A stretch of DNA of 64,000 nucleotides, taken from Sinorhizobium psoraleae (lineage in GTDB: Bacteria > Pseudomonadota > Alphaproteobacteria > Rhizobiales > Rhizobiaceae). Position numbers and translations under genes: made by a program. Below the pieces are notes generated by a model. The model saw only the letters and a list, made by a program, of their open reading frames with translations. It was not told the origin of the DNA and did no database searches. Within the stretch, counting starts at the first letter, position 1. Every line of letters starts with the position of its first letter. Below, one piece after another: positions 53,652-61,186 of the stretch. The DNA lies in NCBI RefSeq assembly GCF_013283645.1, contig NZ_JABEKV010000001.1:1170577-1234576 (forward strand). The letters are read 5' to 3'.

Positions 53652-54980
53652 TCAGATGTTGTTCTTCAGAACGTCTCGCAGCTTGTCGAACAATTCGTCG
53701 ATCTGCTGCTTCTCGATGATGAGCGGCGGTGACAGCGCGATGATGTCGCCGGTCGTGCGGATCAGCAGCCCCTTCTCATAGGCTTTCAGGAAGGCGGAGA
53801 ATGCCCGCTTCGTCGGCTCTCCTGCGATCGGTTCCAGTTCGATCGCGCCGATCAGGCCGATGTTGCGGATGTCGATGACATGCGGGCAGTCCTTGAGCGA
53901 ATGCAGCGCTTCTTCCCAATAGGAGGCGAGCTCAGCGGCGCGTGTCAGCAGGCCTTCTTCCTTGTAGGTATCGAGCGTGCCGAGCGCCGCGGCGGAGGCG
54001 ATCGGGTTGCCGGAATAGGTATAGCCGTGGAAGAACTCGATCAGATGTTCCGGCCCGGTCATGAAGGCATCGTGGATCTCCGACGTCACGAAGACGGCAC
54101 CCATCGGGATCACCCCGTTGGTGAGACCTTTCGCGGTGGTGATGATGTCCGGCTTCACGTCGAAGTACTGCGCGGCAAAAGGCGTGCCGAGGCGGCCATA
54201 TCCGGTGATGACCTCGTCGAAAATCAGGAGGATGCCGTGCTTGGTGCAGATTTCGCGCAGCTTCTGCAGATAGCCCTTCGGTGGGATGAGGACGCCGGTG
54301 GATCCCGCAACGGGCTCGACGATGACGGCGGCGATCGTCGAGGCGTCATGCAGGGTGACGATCCGCTCCAGTTCGGTTGCGAGATCGGCGCCATGCTCCG
54401 GTTCTCCACGGGTGAAAGCATTCTTGGCCGGAAGATGGGTATGCGACAGGTGGTCGACGCCGGTCAGAAGCGTGCCGAACATCTTGCGGTTGGCGACGAT
54501 GCCGCCGACCGAAATACCGCCGAAATTGACGCCGTGATAGCCGCGCTCGCGGCCGATCAGCCGGAAACGGGAGCCGTTGCCTTTCGCGCGATGGTAGGCA
54601 AGCGCGACCTTCAGGGCCGTATCGACCGATTCGGAACCCGAGTTCGTGTAGAGAACATGGTTCATGCCTTCGGGCGCGATGTCTACGAGCCGGTTGGCAA
54701 GCTCGAAAGCTTTCGGATGGCCAAGCTGGAAAGCGGGCGCATAGTCGAGTTCGCCGGCCTGCGCGCGGATAGCTTCGGTGATTTTCGGGCGGCAGTGGCC
54801 CGCATTGACGCACCAGAGTCCCGCCGTCCCGTCCAGCACCGTGCGACCGTCATGGGTCGTGTAGTACATGTCCTTGGCGCCGACGAAGAGGCGCGGCTCT
54901 TTCTTGAATTGCCGGTTGGCCGTGAACGGCATCCAGAAGGCGCGCAGATCGTTCGGCGTGGTGTTCAATCGGTTCGACAT
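53652..54980 (-). CDS. Class III omega-amino-acid:pyruvate aminotransferase
   Basis: A 442-residue PLP enzyme of class III. It begins SNRLNTTPNDLRAFWMPFTANRQFKKEPRLFVGAKDMYYTTHDGRTVLDGTAGLWCVNAGHCRPKI; the phosphate site is TNSGSESVDTALKVA, LIFDEVITGYGRLG holds the PLP-binding Asp, and the Schiff-base Lys is in TTAKGLTNG. It resembles beta-alanine/omega-amino acid-pyruvate transaminases. The start at ATG 54980 has AGGAGAACAGG; an earlier in-frame ATG at 55022 is unlikely. Substrate unproven. Confidence 0.9.
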   Translation of the reverse strand: MSNRLNTTPNDLRAFWMPFTANRQFKKEPRLFVGAKDMYYTTHDGRTVLDGTAGLWCVNAGHCRPKITEAIRAQAGELDYAPAFQLGHPKAFELANRLVDIAPEGMNHVLYTNSGSESVDTALKVALAYHRAKGNGSRFRLIGRERGYHGVNFGGISVGGIVANRKMFGTLLTGVDHLSHTHLPAKNAFTRGEPEHGADLATELERIVTLHDASTIAAVIVEPVAGSTGVLIPPKGYLQKLREICTKHGILLIFDEVITGYGRLGTPFAAQYFDVKPDIITTAKGLTNGVIPMGAVFVTSEIHDAFMTGPEHLIEFFHGYTYSGNPIASAAALGTLDTYKEEGLLTRAAELASYWEEALHSLKDCPHVIDIRNIGLIGAIELEPIAGEPTKRAFSAFLKAYEKGLLIRTTGDIIALSPPLIIEKQQIDELFDKLRDVLKNNI

Positions 54981-55160
54981 GTCCTGTTCTCCTCGGCGGA
55001 TCTGATTGCTGGCGGTGCCCAATGACGGCCAGGTCGGATTCTTTTACCCGTTGGTCAAACTATCAGCGCGCCCGATAGCGTCAAGCCTGCGGCTTTTGCG
55101 TCCCGGCGCCAAGTTTTTCGAGAGAACGATGGGCGGCGCCTCCCGGCTCGCCAAAATATA

Positions 55161-55190
55161 AGCCCCCCGCGTGATTGTTCGTGGGGGGCT
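55161..55190 (-). terminator. Intrinsic terminator downstream of nolR
   Basis: AGCCCCCC (55161-55168) pairs with GGGGGGCT (55183-55190), loop 14 bases. On the minus strand it is followed by a TATATTTT stretch. It lies 36 bases after the nolR stop and before the aminotransferase gene in the same direction. Confidence 0.82.
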
Positions 55191-55226
55191 TCTCAGAATG
55201 TCCAGCGTGGCGGACGTATTGGGAGT

Positions 55227-55583
55227 TTACGCCGATTTGCGGACGAGGATTTTTTCTTCCACGGCATTGTTGTCTTCACCGTAGATCTCTGCGAGGGCGC
55301 CCAAAATCTTCATGACCGCGCCAGAGGAACTCGAATAATAGATCGTCTGGGCGTCACGACGGGTGCTTACCAGATTCTGGGCACGCAATTTCGAAAGATG
55401 CTGAGAAAGAGCCGACTGGCTCAGCCCAACCTTGTTGGCCAATGCGCCGACCGCCAGCTCTTCCTTTGTGAGAGAGTCGAGGATGAGGAGGCGTTTCGGA
55501 TTTGCCATGGCCGAAAGGAAACCGGCTGCTATTTCGGCTTCCTCGTGTTTTTCAGGCGGAAGAGGCTGCATTGCGTGCTCCAT
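55227..55583 (-). CDS. nolR: Nodulation/global regulator NolR
   Basis: A 118-residue ArsR-family winged-helix protein essentially identical to S. meliloti NolR in its core (EIAAGFLSAMANPKRLLILDSL, VGALANKVGLSQSALSQHLSKLRAQNLVSTRRDAQTIYYSS, ending VRKSA). NolR is a dimeric repressor of nod genes and a wider regulator of growth and symbiosis genes, and represses itself. The variable part lies near IYGEDNNAVEEK. A consensus NolR box lies just upstream. The start is the ATG at 55583; the first Met of the conserved beginning MQPLPPEKHEEA is 4 residues later. Confidence 0.96.
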   Translation of the reverse strand: MEHAMQPLPPEKHEEAEIAAGFLSAMANPKRLLILDSLTKEELAVGALANKVGLSQSALSQHLSKLRAQNLVSTRRDAQTIYYSSSSGAVMKILGALAEIYGEDNNAVEEKILVRKSA

Positions 55584-55627
55584 GCGAAAATTACATCACA
55601 CGTAGTTATGATTGACGAAGCACGATA

Positions 55628-55643
55628 ATTAGCCGTGATGCAT
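55628..55643. promoter_or_regulatory. NolR-binding box upstream of nolR
   Basis: ATTAG, nine bases (CCGTGATGC), then AT, matches the published NolR consensus (A/T)TTAG-N9-A(T/A) exactly. It lies 45-60 bases upstream of the nolR start and supports autoregulation. It is also close to the 3' end of hugZ. Confidence 0.8.
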
Positions 55644-55690
55644 AAAAGGGCAACCACCCAGTGCGAAAAATGGGGGTAGCTTGGCGCCGA

Positions 55691-56434
55691 TTAACCGTAA
55701 AGTTTTTTCAGAAGCGGCCGCAATTCCCCCGGATACTGGATAGATGCCTCGAATTCGAGGCGCCTCAGCCGCTCCCCGTCGGAAAGGTCGAGGCCGGCTG
55801 CGTCGAGGCCAACGATCTTCCAGTCGCCGTCCGGCGCGCGGCAATGGACGGTCGCGTAGTGCTTCACGGCGCCGGCATGGTCGGCATTCATGTGCTCGAT
55901 CGCGCTCTCCTCCATTTCGGCGAGCGCGGCCGCGGCCGGTGAAGCGATGGCGAGATCTTCGGCCGTCAGCACATAGGCGCGGCCGAAGCCGCCGTTAAGG
56001 CTTGCCCTGAGCGGCTGCAGGCGGAAGAAGCCGAAATCGGGAAAGTCGACATAGAGCTTGGCCTTGGGGTGGCGGCGGACGAAGCGCGCGCGAATGCGGG
56101 CATGAGCCTCGGAATCGTGCGGAACCTCTTCGGCTTCGCATTGGACGGTAAGGCGCGGGTGGGCGAGCGGATCGCCCTTGCCGGGCTCGCCCGCCAGTAG
56201 CGACGCGCGCCGGTCGGCGAGCAGCGCCTGCGTGTGCGTTGCAAGCCGCGAGACGAGTACCACCGGCGCGCCATCGATGTCGATGCCGATCAGGATGCGG
56301 CTTACGAAGGGGAAGCCGCTGCTTTCGGGCTCGATGACGGCGAGCGCGCCACTTTTCGCCGAGCGAAGCAGTACCCGGGCAAGCTTGCGCGCCTCATCGT
56401 CGGTTTCGCGCAATACGTTAGGTTTGTCGCTCAT
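55691..56434 (-). CDS. hugZ: HugZ-family pyridoxamine 5'-phosphate oxidase-like protein
   Basis: A 247-residue protein: N-terminal split-barrel flavin/heme-binding domain (KLARVLLRSAKSGALAVIEPESSGFPFVSRILIGIDIDGAPVVLVSRLATHTQ) and a C-terminal DUF2470 domain (SAIEHMNADHAGAVKHYATV). HugZ homologues degrade or bind heme for iron use; no other heme genes are adjacent. The start ATG 56434 follows GGAGGCGAG; the open frame further upstream is not the gene. Confidence 0.87.
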   Translation of the reverse strand: MSDKPNVLRETDDEARKLARVLLRSAKSGALAVIEPESSGFPFVSRILIGIDIDGAPVVLVSRLATHTQALLADRRASLLAGEPGKGDPLAHPRLTVQCEAEEVPHDSEAHARIRARFVRRHPKAKLYVDFPDFGFFRLQPLRASLNGGFGRAYVLTAEDLAIASPAAAALAEMEESAIEHMNADHAGAVKHYATVHCRAPDGDWKIVGLDAAGLDLSDGERLRRLEFEASIQYPGELRPLLKKLYG

Positions 56435-56473
56435 GACTCGCCTCCTTTCGCTGCCTGCCACCCCGAACAATGA

Positions 56474-56501
56474 AAAGCCCGGAGCGGTCGCTCCGGGCTT
56501 T
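56474..56501 (-). terminator. Intrinsic terminator after choV
   Basis: AAAGCCCGGAGC (56474-56485) pairs perfectly with GCTCCGGGCTTT (56490-56501), loop GGTC. On the minus strand the stem is followed by TTTTCATTG. It closes the cho operon 22 bases after the choV stop. Confidence 0.88.
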
Positions 56502-56523
56502 ATTGGCCGTTCGGCGCGTTGCG

Positions 56524-57573
56524 TCAACTTTTGTTGCGGTGACGCGTCAGGCCCTCGACGACGTTTTGCGCATCGATCGTGCCGACCACCGAGCCGTTGT
56601 CGACGACGCCGATGCTGCCCGGCTGTCGGGACATGGCATCCAGAATGTCGACGAGTGGAGTGGTCAGCTTCGCCGTTGCAGTCACGCCGGCAATTGTGGC
56701 GCCTCGTTCGACGCCGGTTCGCATGACGTCTTTCGCCGTCAGCATGGTGATCGGGTTCATATGCTGGACGAAGTCGGCCACGTATTGGTTCGCCGGGTTT
56801 TTCACGATCTCCTGAGGCGTGCCGCACTGGATGATGCGCCCGCCCTCCATAATGGCTATGCGGTTGCCGATGCGGAAGGCTTCATCGAGATCGTGGCTCA
56901 CGAAGATGATCGTCTTCTTCAGTCGCCGCTGGAATTCGAGCAGTTCATCCTGCAGGCGGGTGCGGATCAAGGGATCGAGCGCCGAGAATGGCTCGTCCAT
57001 CAGAAGGATGGGTGCACCGGTCGCAAAGGCGCGGGCAAGTCCGACGCGCTGCTGCATGCCGCCTGAAAGCTCGTTGACTTTGCGGTCCGCCCATTTCGTC
57101 AGATTGACCAGATCGAGCTGTTCGCCAACGCGTTTTTTTCGCTCCGCCTCCGGCATGCCTGCGAGTTCGAGACCGAAGCCGACATTGTCGGCGACGGTCC
57201 GCCAGGGAAGAAGAGCGAACTGCTGGAACACCATCGAGACCGTATGCATGCGGAAGTCGCGCAGCAACTTCGCGGTACAGCGATAGGGGTTCAGCGAACC
57301 GTTCCCGGTCTTGATCTCGACTTCGCCACGCACGACGGGCGCAAGGCCGTTGACGGCTCTAAGCAGGGTCGACTTGCCGGATCCGGAGAGGCCCATCAGG
57401 ACCAGGATCTCGCCTTCGTTGATCGTCAGCGAAGCGCCGGCGACGCCGAGCACCAAGCCTGTGGCCGCGCCGATTTCGTCGCGACTTTTCCCCTGGTCGA
57501 CCATCTGCAGGGCGGCTTGCGGGCTCTTGCCGAAGATGATGTCGACATTCTTGAAAACGACGGCGTCGGTCAT
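56524..57573 (-). CDS. choV: Choline ABC transporter ATP-binding protein ChoV
   Basis: A 349-residue ABC ATPase of the OpuAA/ProV type. A Q/D-rich N-terminal extension (GKSPQAALQMVDQGKSRDEIG) typical of this group is followed by Walker A GLSGSGKST, signature LSGGMQQRVGLARAF, Walker B ILLMDEPFSALD and a C-terminal CBS-like region (VMRTGVERGATIAGV..IGVVDNGSVVGTIDA). It overlaps the choW stop by four bases (ATGA). With choX and choW it is the high-affinity choline importer. Confidence 0.94.
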   Translation of the reverse strand: MTDAVVFKNVDIIFGKSPQAALQMVDQGKSRDEIGAATGLVLGVAGASLTINEGEILVLMGLSGSGKSTLLRAVNGLAPVVRGEVEIKTGNGSLNPYRCTAKLLRDFRMHTVSMVFQQFALLPWRTVADNVGFGLELAGMPEAERKKRVGEQLDLVNLTKWADRKVNELSGGMQQRVGLARAFATGAPILLMDEPFSALDPLIRTRLQDELLEFQRRLKKTIIFVSHDLDEAFRIGNRIAIMEGGRIIQCGTPQEIVKNPANQYVADFVQHMNPITMLTAKDVMRTGVERGATIAGVTATAKLTTPLVDILDAMSRQPGSIGVVDNGSVVGTIDAQNVVEGLTRHRNKS

Positions 57574-58415
57574 GCGCCTTCTCCTTCGTCGGACGAGCGG
57601 AACAGACGATCGAGAACGATGGCGAGGATGACGATGCAGAGGCCGGATTCGAAACCCCGGGCGATATTCACCGTGTTCAGCGCCCTGAGGACCGGCACGC
57701 CGAGGCCGTCGGCACCCACCAGGGCGGCGATCACGACCATCGAGAGTGACAGCATGATTGTCTGGGTAAGTCCGGCCATGATCTGCGGCATAGCGAAAGG
57801 CAGTTCCACCTTGCGCAGCACCTGCCATGGCGTGGCGCCGAAGGACTCGGCTGCCTCGACCAGGGACGGCGGCGTGGAGATGATGCCGAGGCGGGTCAGC
57901 CGGATCGGTGCGGGGATGGCGAAGATGACCGTGGCGATCAGGCCCGGCACCATGCCGAGCCCGAAGAGGATCAGCGCCGGAATGAGATAGACGAAGGTCG
58001 GGATGGTCTGCATGAGATCGAGGATCGGACGCATGATCGAGTAGATCCAGGCGCGCCGCGCCGCCGCAATGCCGAGAGGAACGCCGACAGCCATGCTGAC
58101 GAAGCTCGCCGCGAGCACCAGCGCCAGCGTTTCAGTCGTCTCCTGCCAATAGCCCTGGTTGATGATCAGCAGCAGCCCGAGACAGGTGAAGAGAGCAATG
58201 CCGATCGAGCGGCGGAACCACCAGGCAAGCGCCGTGACGACGACGACAACGATGAGCGGGTGAGGCGTCTGGAGGATATAGAGCAGGACGGCCACGACGG
58301 CCGACAGGAAGTTTGCGAGCTGATCGAAGAACAGTTCGAAATTCGTTGTCAGCCAATCGACGAACGCCTTGGCCCAGCCCCCGATGGGGATGCGGTATTC
58401 AGTCAGAAATTCCAC
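57570..58415 (-). CDS. choW: Choline ABC transporter permease ChoW
   Basis: A 281-residue membrane protein with six or more helices. The permease loop reads EAAESFGATPWQVLRKVELPFAMPQIMAGLTQTIMLSLSMVVIAALVGADGLG, typical of ProW/OpuAB proteins. It overlaps choV by four bases and is separated from choX by 177 bases that contain a strong terminator and a mosaic repeat, so its expression depends on read-through. Confidence 0.94.
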   Translation of the reverse strand: MEFLTEYRIPIGGWAKAFVDWLTTNFELFFDQLANFLSAVVAVLLYILQTPHPLIVVVVVTALAWWFRRSIGIALFTCLGLLLIINQGYWQETTETLALVLAASFVSMAVGVPLGIAAARRAWIYSIMRPILDLMQTIPTFVYLIPALILFGLGMVPGLIATVIFAIPAPIRLTRLGIISTPPSLVEAAESFGATPWQVLRKVELPFAMPQIMAGLTQTIMLSLSMVVIAALVGADGLGVPVLRALNTVNIARGFESGLCIVILAIVLDRLFRSSDEGEGA

Positions 58416-58466
58416 GAACTTGGATCCCTCTCGTCAGGGTCAAAAACCGGATCGCGCTAAGCGGTG

Positions 58467-58490
58467 AAAAAAGGCGGGGTGGTCCCCGCC
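58467..58490 (-). terminator. Intrinsic terminator/attenuator between choX and choW
   Basis: On the minus strand, GGCGGGG (58490-58484), loop of four, CCCCGCC (58479-58473), then six T (58472-58467). It stands downstream of choX and upstream of choW in the same operon, as expected for lowering choWV relative to choX. Confidence 0.82.
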
Positions 58491-58493
58491 CGC

Positions 58494-58589
58494 TGCATGT
58501 TTCGGTAATCGGAGCCGACAAAAACACGCAACAATTTTAAACTGCTACAGCGACCTTTGTGCGCCGCCGGAACGCATGGGTGCTCCAGC
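58494..58589. repeat. Palindromic mosaic repeat (CAGCG/CGCTGTAG family), diverged copy
   Basis: TGCATGTTTCGG..CCGACAAAAACACGCA is the left half; AACAATTTTAAACTGCTACAGCGACCTTTGTGCG is the right half, whose closing arm has decayed (CGCATGGGTGCTCCAG). It ends four bases before the choX stop on the minus strand. Confidence 0.7.
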
Positions 58590-58592
58590 CGA

Positions 58593-59552
58593 TCACAGAC
58601 CAAGAGCGGTCTTCACCGCGGCCAGTCCGTCGCCGCCATCCTTGGTGGTGACACCGGCAAGCCAGGTATCGAGAGCCGTCGGATTGGCCTTGAGCCATGC
58701 CGCCGCAGCTGCCTCCGGCTCTTCGCCGTCGTTCAGGATCTTGCCCATGATCTCGTTCTCCATCTGGAGCGAGAATTTCAGGTTCTTCAGCAGGGCACCG
58801 ACGTTGGGGCATTCGGTCGTGTAGCCGGCGCGCACGTTGGTGTGCACCGTCGCTCCGCCGAAGTTCGGGCCGAAGATGTCATCGCCGCCGGACAGATAGC
58901 TGAGCTTGAAATTGGCGTTCATCGGATGCGGCTCCCACCCGAGGAAGACGATCGGCTCGCCGTCCTTTTCGGCGCGGGCGACCTGCGCCAGCATGCCTTG
59001 CTCGGAGGATTCGACCACTTCGAAACTCTTGAGATCGAAGGTTCCCTTTTCGACCATGTCGATGATGAGACGGTTGCCGTCATTGCCCGGTTCGATCCCG
59101 TAGATCTTGCCTTCCAGCGCGTCCTTATGCGCCGCGATATCCTTGAAATCCTTGATGCCGAGTTCCGCGCCCTTGGCGTTGGTCGCGAGCGTGTACTTGG
59201 CGCCTTCGAGGTTCTCGCGCACGGTTTCGACCGACTTGTCCTCGCGATAGGGCGCGAGGTCGGCTTCCATCGTCGGCATCCAGTTGCCGAGGAAGACGTC
59301 GATGTCCTTGTTCTTCAGCGAAGTATAGGTAACGGGAACCGACAGGACCTTCACATCCGTCTCGTAGCCGAGGCCCTTGAGGATAGTCGTCGCAGTTGCG
59401 GTCGTTGCCGTAATGTCGGTCCAGCCCACGTCGGAGAAACGGACGGTGCTGCAGCTTTCCGGTTCGGCCGCGGCCACATTTCCGGCGGTCAGGGCGGCCA
59501 TGCAAACGGCACCAGCCAGCATGAATTTGATCGAGTGCATCCTTATCATCAT
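58593..59552 (-). CDS. choX: Choline-binding periplasmic protein ChoX
   Basis: A 319-residue substrate-binding protein with a signal peptide (SIKFMLAGAVCMAALTAGNVAAAEP). The mature part has STVRFSDVGWTDITATTATATTILKGLGYETDVKVLSVPVTYTSLKNKDIDVFLGNWMPTMEADLAPY and IVFLGWEPHPMNANF, giving the aromatic residues expected of the quaternary-amine cage. It matches S. meliloti ChoX. The start ATG 59552 follows GGGGAACGACA; three later in-frame Met are possible. A 17-base palindrome lies upstream and may be its operator. Confidence 0.94.
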   Translation of the reverse strand: MMIRMHSIKFMLAGAVCMAALTAGNVAAAEPESCSTVRFSDVGWTDITATTATATTILKGLGYETDVKVLSVPVTYTSLKNKDIDVFLGNWMPTMEADLAPYREDKSVETVRENLEGAKYTLATNAKGAELGIKDFKDIAAHKDALEGKIYGIEPGNDGNRLIIDMVEKGTFDLKSFEVVESSEQGMLAQVARAEKDGEPIVFLGWEPHPMNANFKLSYLSGGDDIFGPNFGGATVHTNVRAGYTTECPNVGALLKNLKFSLQMENEIMGKILNDGEEPEAAAAAWLKANPTALDTWLAGVTTKDGGDGLAAVKTALGL

Positions 59553-59632
59553 TGTCGTTCCCCTGCCTCTGATTATTGTTTTAGCCAAACACCAATGGAG
59601 CCTGAATTCAAGCGCCTTGATGTCGAAGGAAG

Positions 59633-59649
59633 TGTATTGCGTCAATACA
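59633..59649. promoter_or_regulatory. Inverted repeat upstream of choX, candidate operator
   Basis: TGTATTG-CGT-CAATACA is a perfect 7+7 inverted repeat 81-97 bases upstream of the choX start. It is the only strong dyad in 59553-59866, a 314-base gap that otherwise holds no gene, between divergent choX and tdk. The protein that binds it is unknown; a choline-responsive regulator is one guess. Confidence 0.5.
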
Positions 59650-59866
59650 TTGAGGGGATGCACAATGCGACGCCGGATGTCGCAATGTTCATGAAATAGG
59701 AGCCTTTTGGCGTCGCGCGCTTGCGTCAACACGCGGGCGTTTCGCTTGGCTGCCCGGTTTGGGGAACCACGTGGGAGATGAAAATCTGTGGGTCACGCCG
59801 ACGTGCTCTGGTCATCGGCCACAAGCCCCGTCATGAAGCGGATTATGAAGTCCGGAGACGGGAAAC

Positions 59867-60454
59867 ATGGCCAAACTCTATTTCAGCTATGCGACGATGA
59901 ATGCGGGCAAGAGCACGCTGTTGCTGCAGGCCTCCTACAATTATCAGGAGCGCGGCATGCGCGTGGTGATGCTCATCGCCGCCTTCGACGACCGCGCCGG
60001 CGCCGGCCGCATCTCTTCACGCATCGGGTTGACATCGGAGGCGATCCCGTTCAACGCGGATGACGACCTCTACGCGCTTGTGGAGAGGCTGAACGTCGAC
60101 GGTTCCGGCGAGATCGCCTGTGTTTTCGTGGATGAGGCACAATTCCTTGGCGAGAACCAGGTCTGGCAACTCGCGCGCGTCGCCGACCGTCTCAGCATCC
60201 CGGTTATGGCCTACGGCCTCAGAACCGACTTCCAGGGCAAGCTCTTTCCCGGTTCAATGGCGCTGCTTGCAATCGCGGACGAGTTACGCGAAGTCAGGAC
60301 GATCTGCCATTGCGGGCGCAAGGCGACGATGGTCGTGCGCCTCGATGGCGCCGGTAACCTCGTGCGCGAAGGCGCGCAGGTGGATGTCGGCGGCAACGAA
60401 AAGTACGTTTCCTATTGCCGCCGTCACTGGGAAGACCGGATGCATGACGGTTGA
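59867..60454 (+). CDS. tdk: Thymidine kinase
   Basis: A 195-residue type II thymidine kinase. AKLYFSYATMNAGKSTLLLQASYNYQERG carries the P-loop, FVDEAQFLGENQVWQL the Walker B/general base, and CHCGRKAT with YCRRHWE the zinc-binding cysteines. It phosphorylates thymidine in the salvage pathway. The start has a GGGAAAC site. Monocistronic. Confidence 0.95.
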   Translation: MAKLYFSYATMNAGKSTLLLQASYNYQERGMRVVMLIAAFDDRAGAGRISSRIGLTSEAIPFNADDDLYALVERLNVDGSGEIACVFVDEAQFLGENQVWQLARVADRLSIPVMAYGLRTDFQGKLFPGSMALLAIADELREVRTICHCGRKATMVVRLDGAGNLVREGAQVDVGGNEKYVSYCRRHWEDRMHDG

Positions 60455-60504
60455 CGCTGTCCGTTGTCTGCGCGCTGAGCGCCGTAGTCACGCGCGTTTG
60501 CTTC

Positions 60505-60604
60505 CTACAGCGCCGCGCGCCTAGTCAGACGCGCAAAGGTCGCTGTAGAACTTTGAGTTTTTGCATGATTTTGTCCTTATCGATCCGATTTAAGGAATCA
60601 TGCA
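60505..60604. repeat. Palindromic mosaic repeat (CAGCG/CGCTGTAG family), inverted complete copy
   Basis: Reversed orientation: CTACAGCGCCGCGCG..CGCGCAAAGGTCGCTGTAG, then ACTTTGAGTTT, and TGCATGATT..AATCATGCA as the other palindrome. Both hairpins are intact. It ends immediately before the AGGAGG ribosome site of the cytochrome c gene, so it forms much of that gene's 5' leader. Confidence 0.85.
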
Positions 60605-60621
60605 GGAGGGAATTCAAGCTC

Positions 60622-61008
60622 ATGCATCGGTTTGGCGTTGTCGCCTTTCTTCTTTTTTATCTCGGCGCATCAGATGGGTTCGCTGGCGGGGATGCAAAAG
60701 CGGGAGCGGCGGTCTTCAAGAAGTGCGCCGCCTGCCACACGGCAACCGAGCCCGCACACCGCGTCGGCCCCACGCTGATGGGCGTGGTCGGTCGTCCGGC
60801 GGGCTCGCTCGCCAACTACGACTATTCCGACGCGATGAAGGCGCTTGGCGCCGAAGGCAAGGTGTGGGACGAGGCGACGCTTTCAGAATATCTCCTCAGT
60901 CCCAAAGCCATGGTTCGCGGCACGAAGATGAGCTTTCCGGGCCTGAGAAAGCCCGCCGAAATCGCCGACGTGATCGCCTATCTCAGGGACCCTTCGGCTG
61001 CACGATAG
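60622..61008 (+). CDS. Class I c-type cytochrome
   Basis: A 128-residue exported cytochrome c: signal peptide (HRFGVVAFLLFYLGASDGFA), heme site CAACH at about residue 36-40, VGPTLMGVVGR and the axial Met in GTKMSFPGLRKPAEIADVIAYL. It is similar to mitochondrial-type cytochrome c2 and could accept electrons from periplasmic domains such as that of PuuD; that link is speculative. AGGAGG lies 13 bases upstream of ATG 60622, a rather long spacing. Confidence 0.88.
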   Translation: MHRFGVVAFLLFYLGASDGFAGGDAKAGAAVFKKCAACHTATEPAHRVGPTLMGVVGRPAGSLANYDYSDAMKALGAEGKVWDEATLSEYLLSPKAMVRGTKMSFPGLRKPAEIADVIAYLRDPSAAR

Positions 61009-61186
61009 ACGGTCGCTGCCATCGCCTGTCCTTTCTTCGGCAGTTTGGGTGAAAAAGCCTGCCTGCGACACTTGTTCTGACCGGCTAAACATCCTTTATA
61101 TAACTGCAATCGAAGGCTGAATAATCCGGCATGCCGATGCGGCTGCCCGTCCCGATCGAAGGGAGGCCGGATTAAAGGGGGATGGA

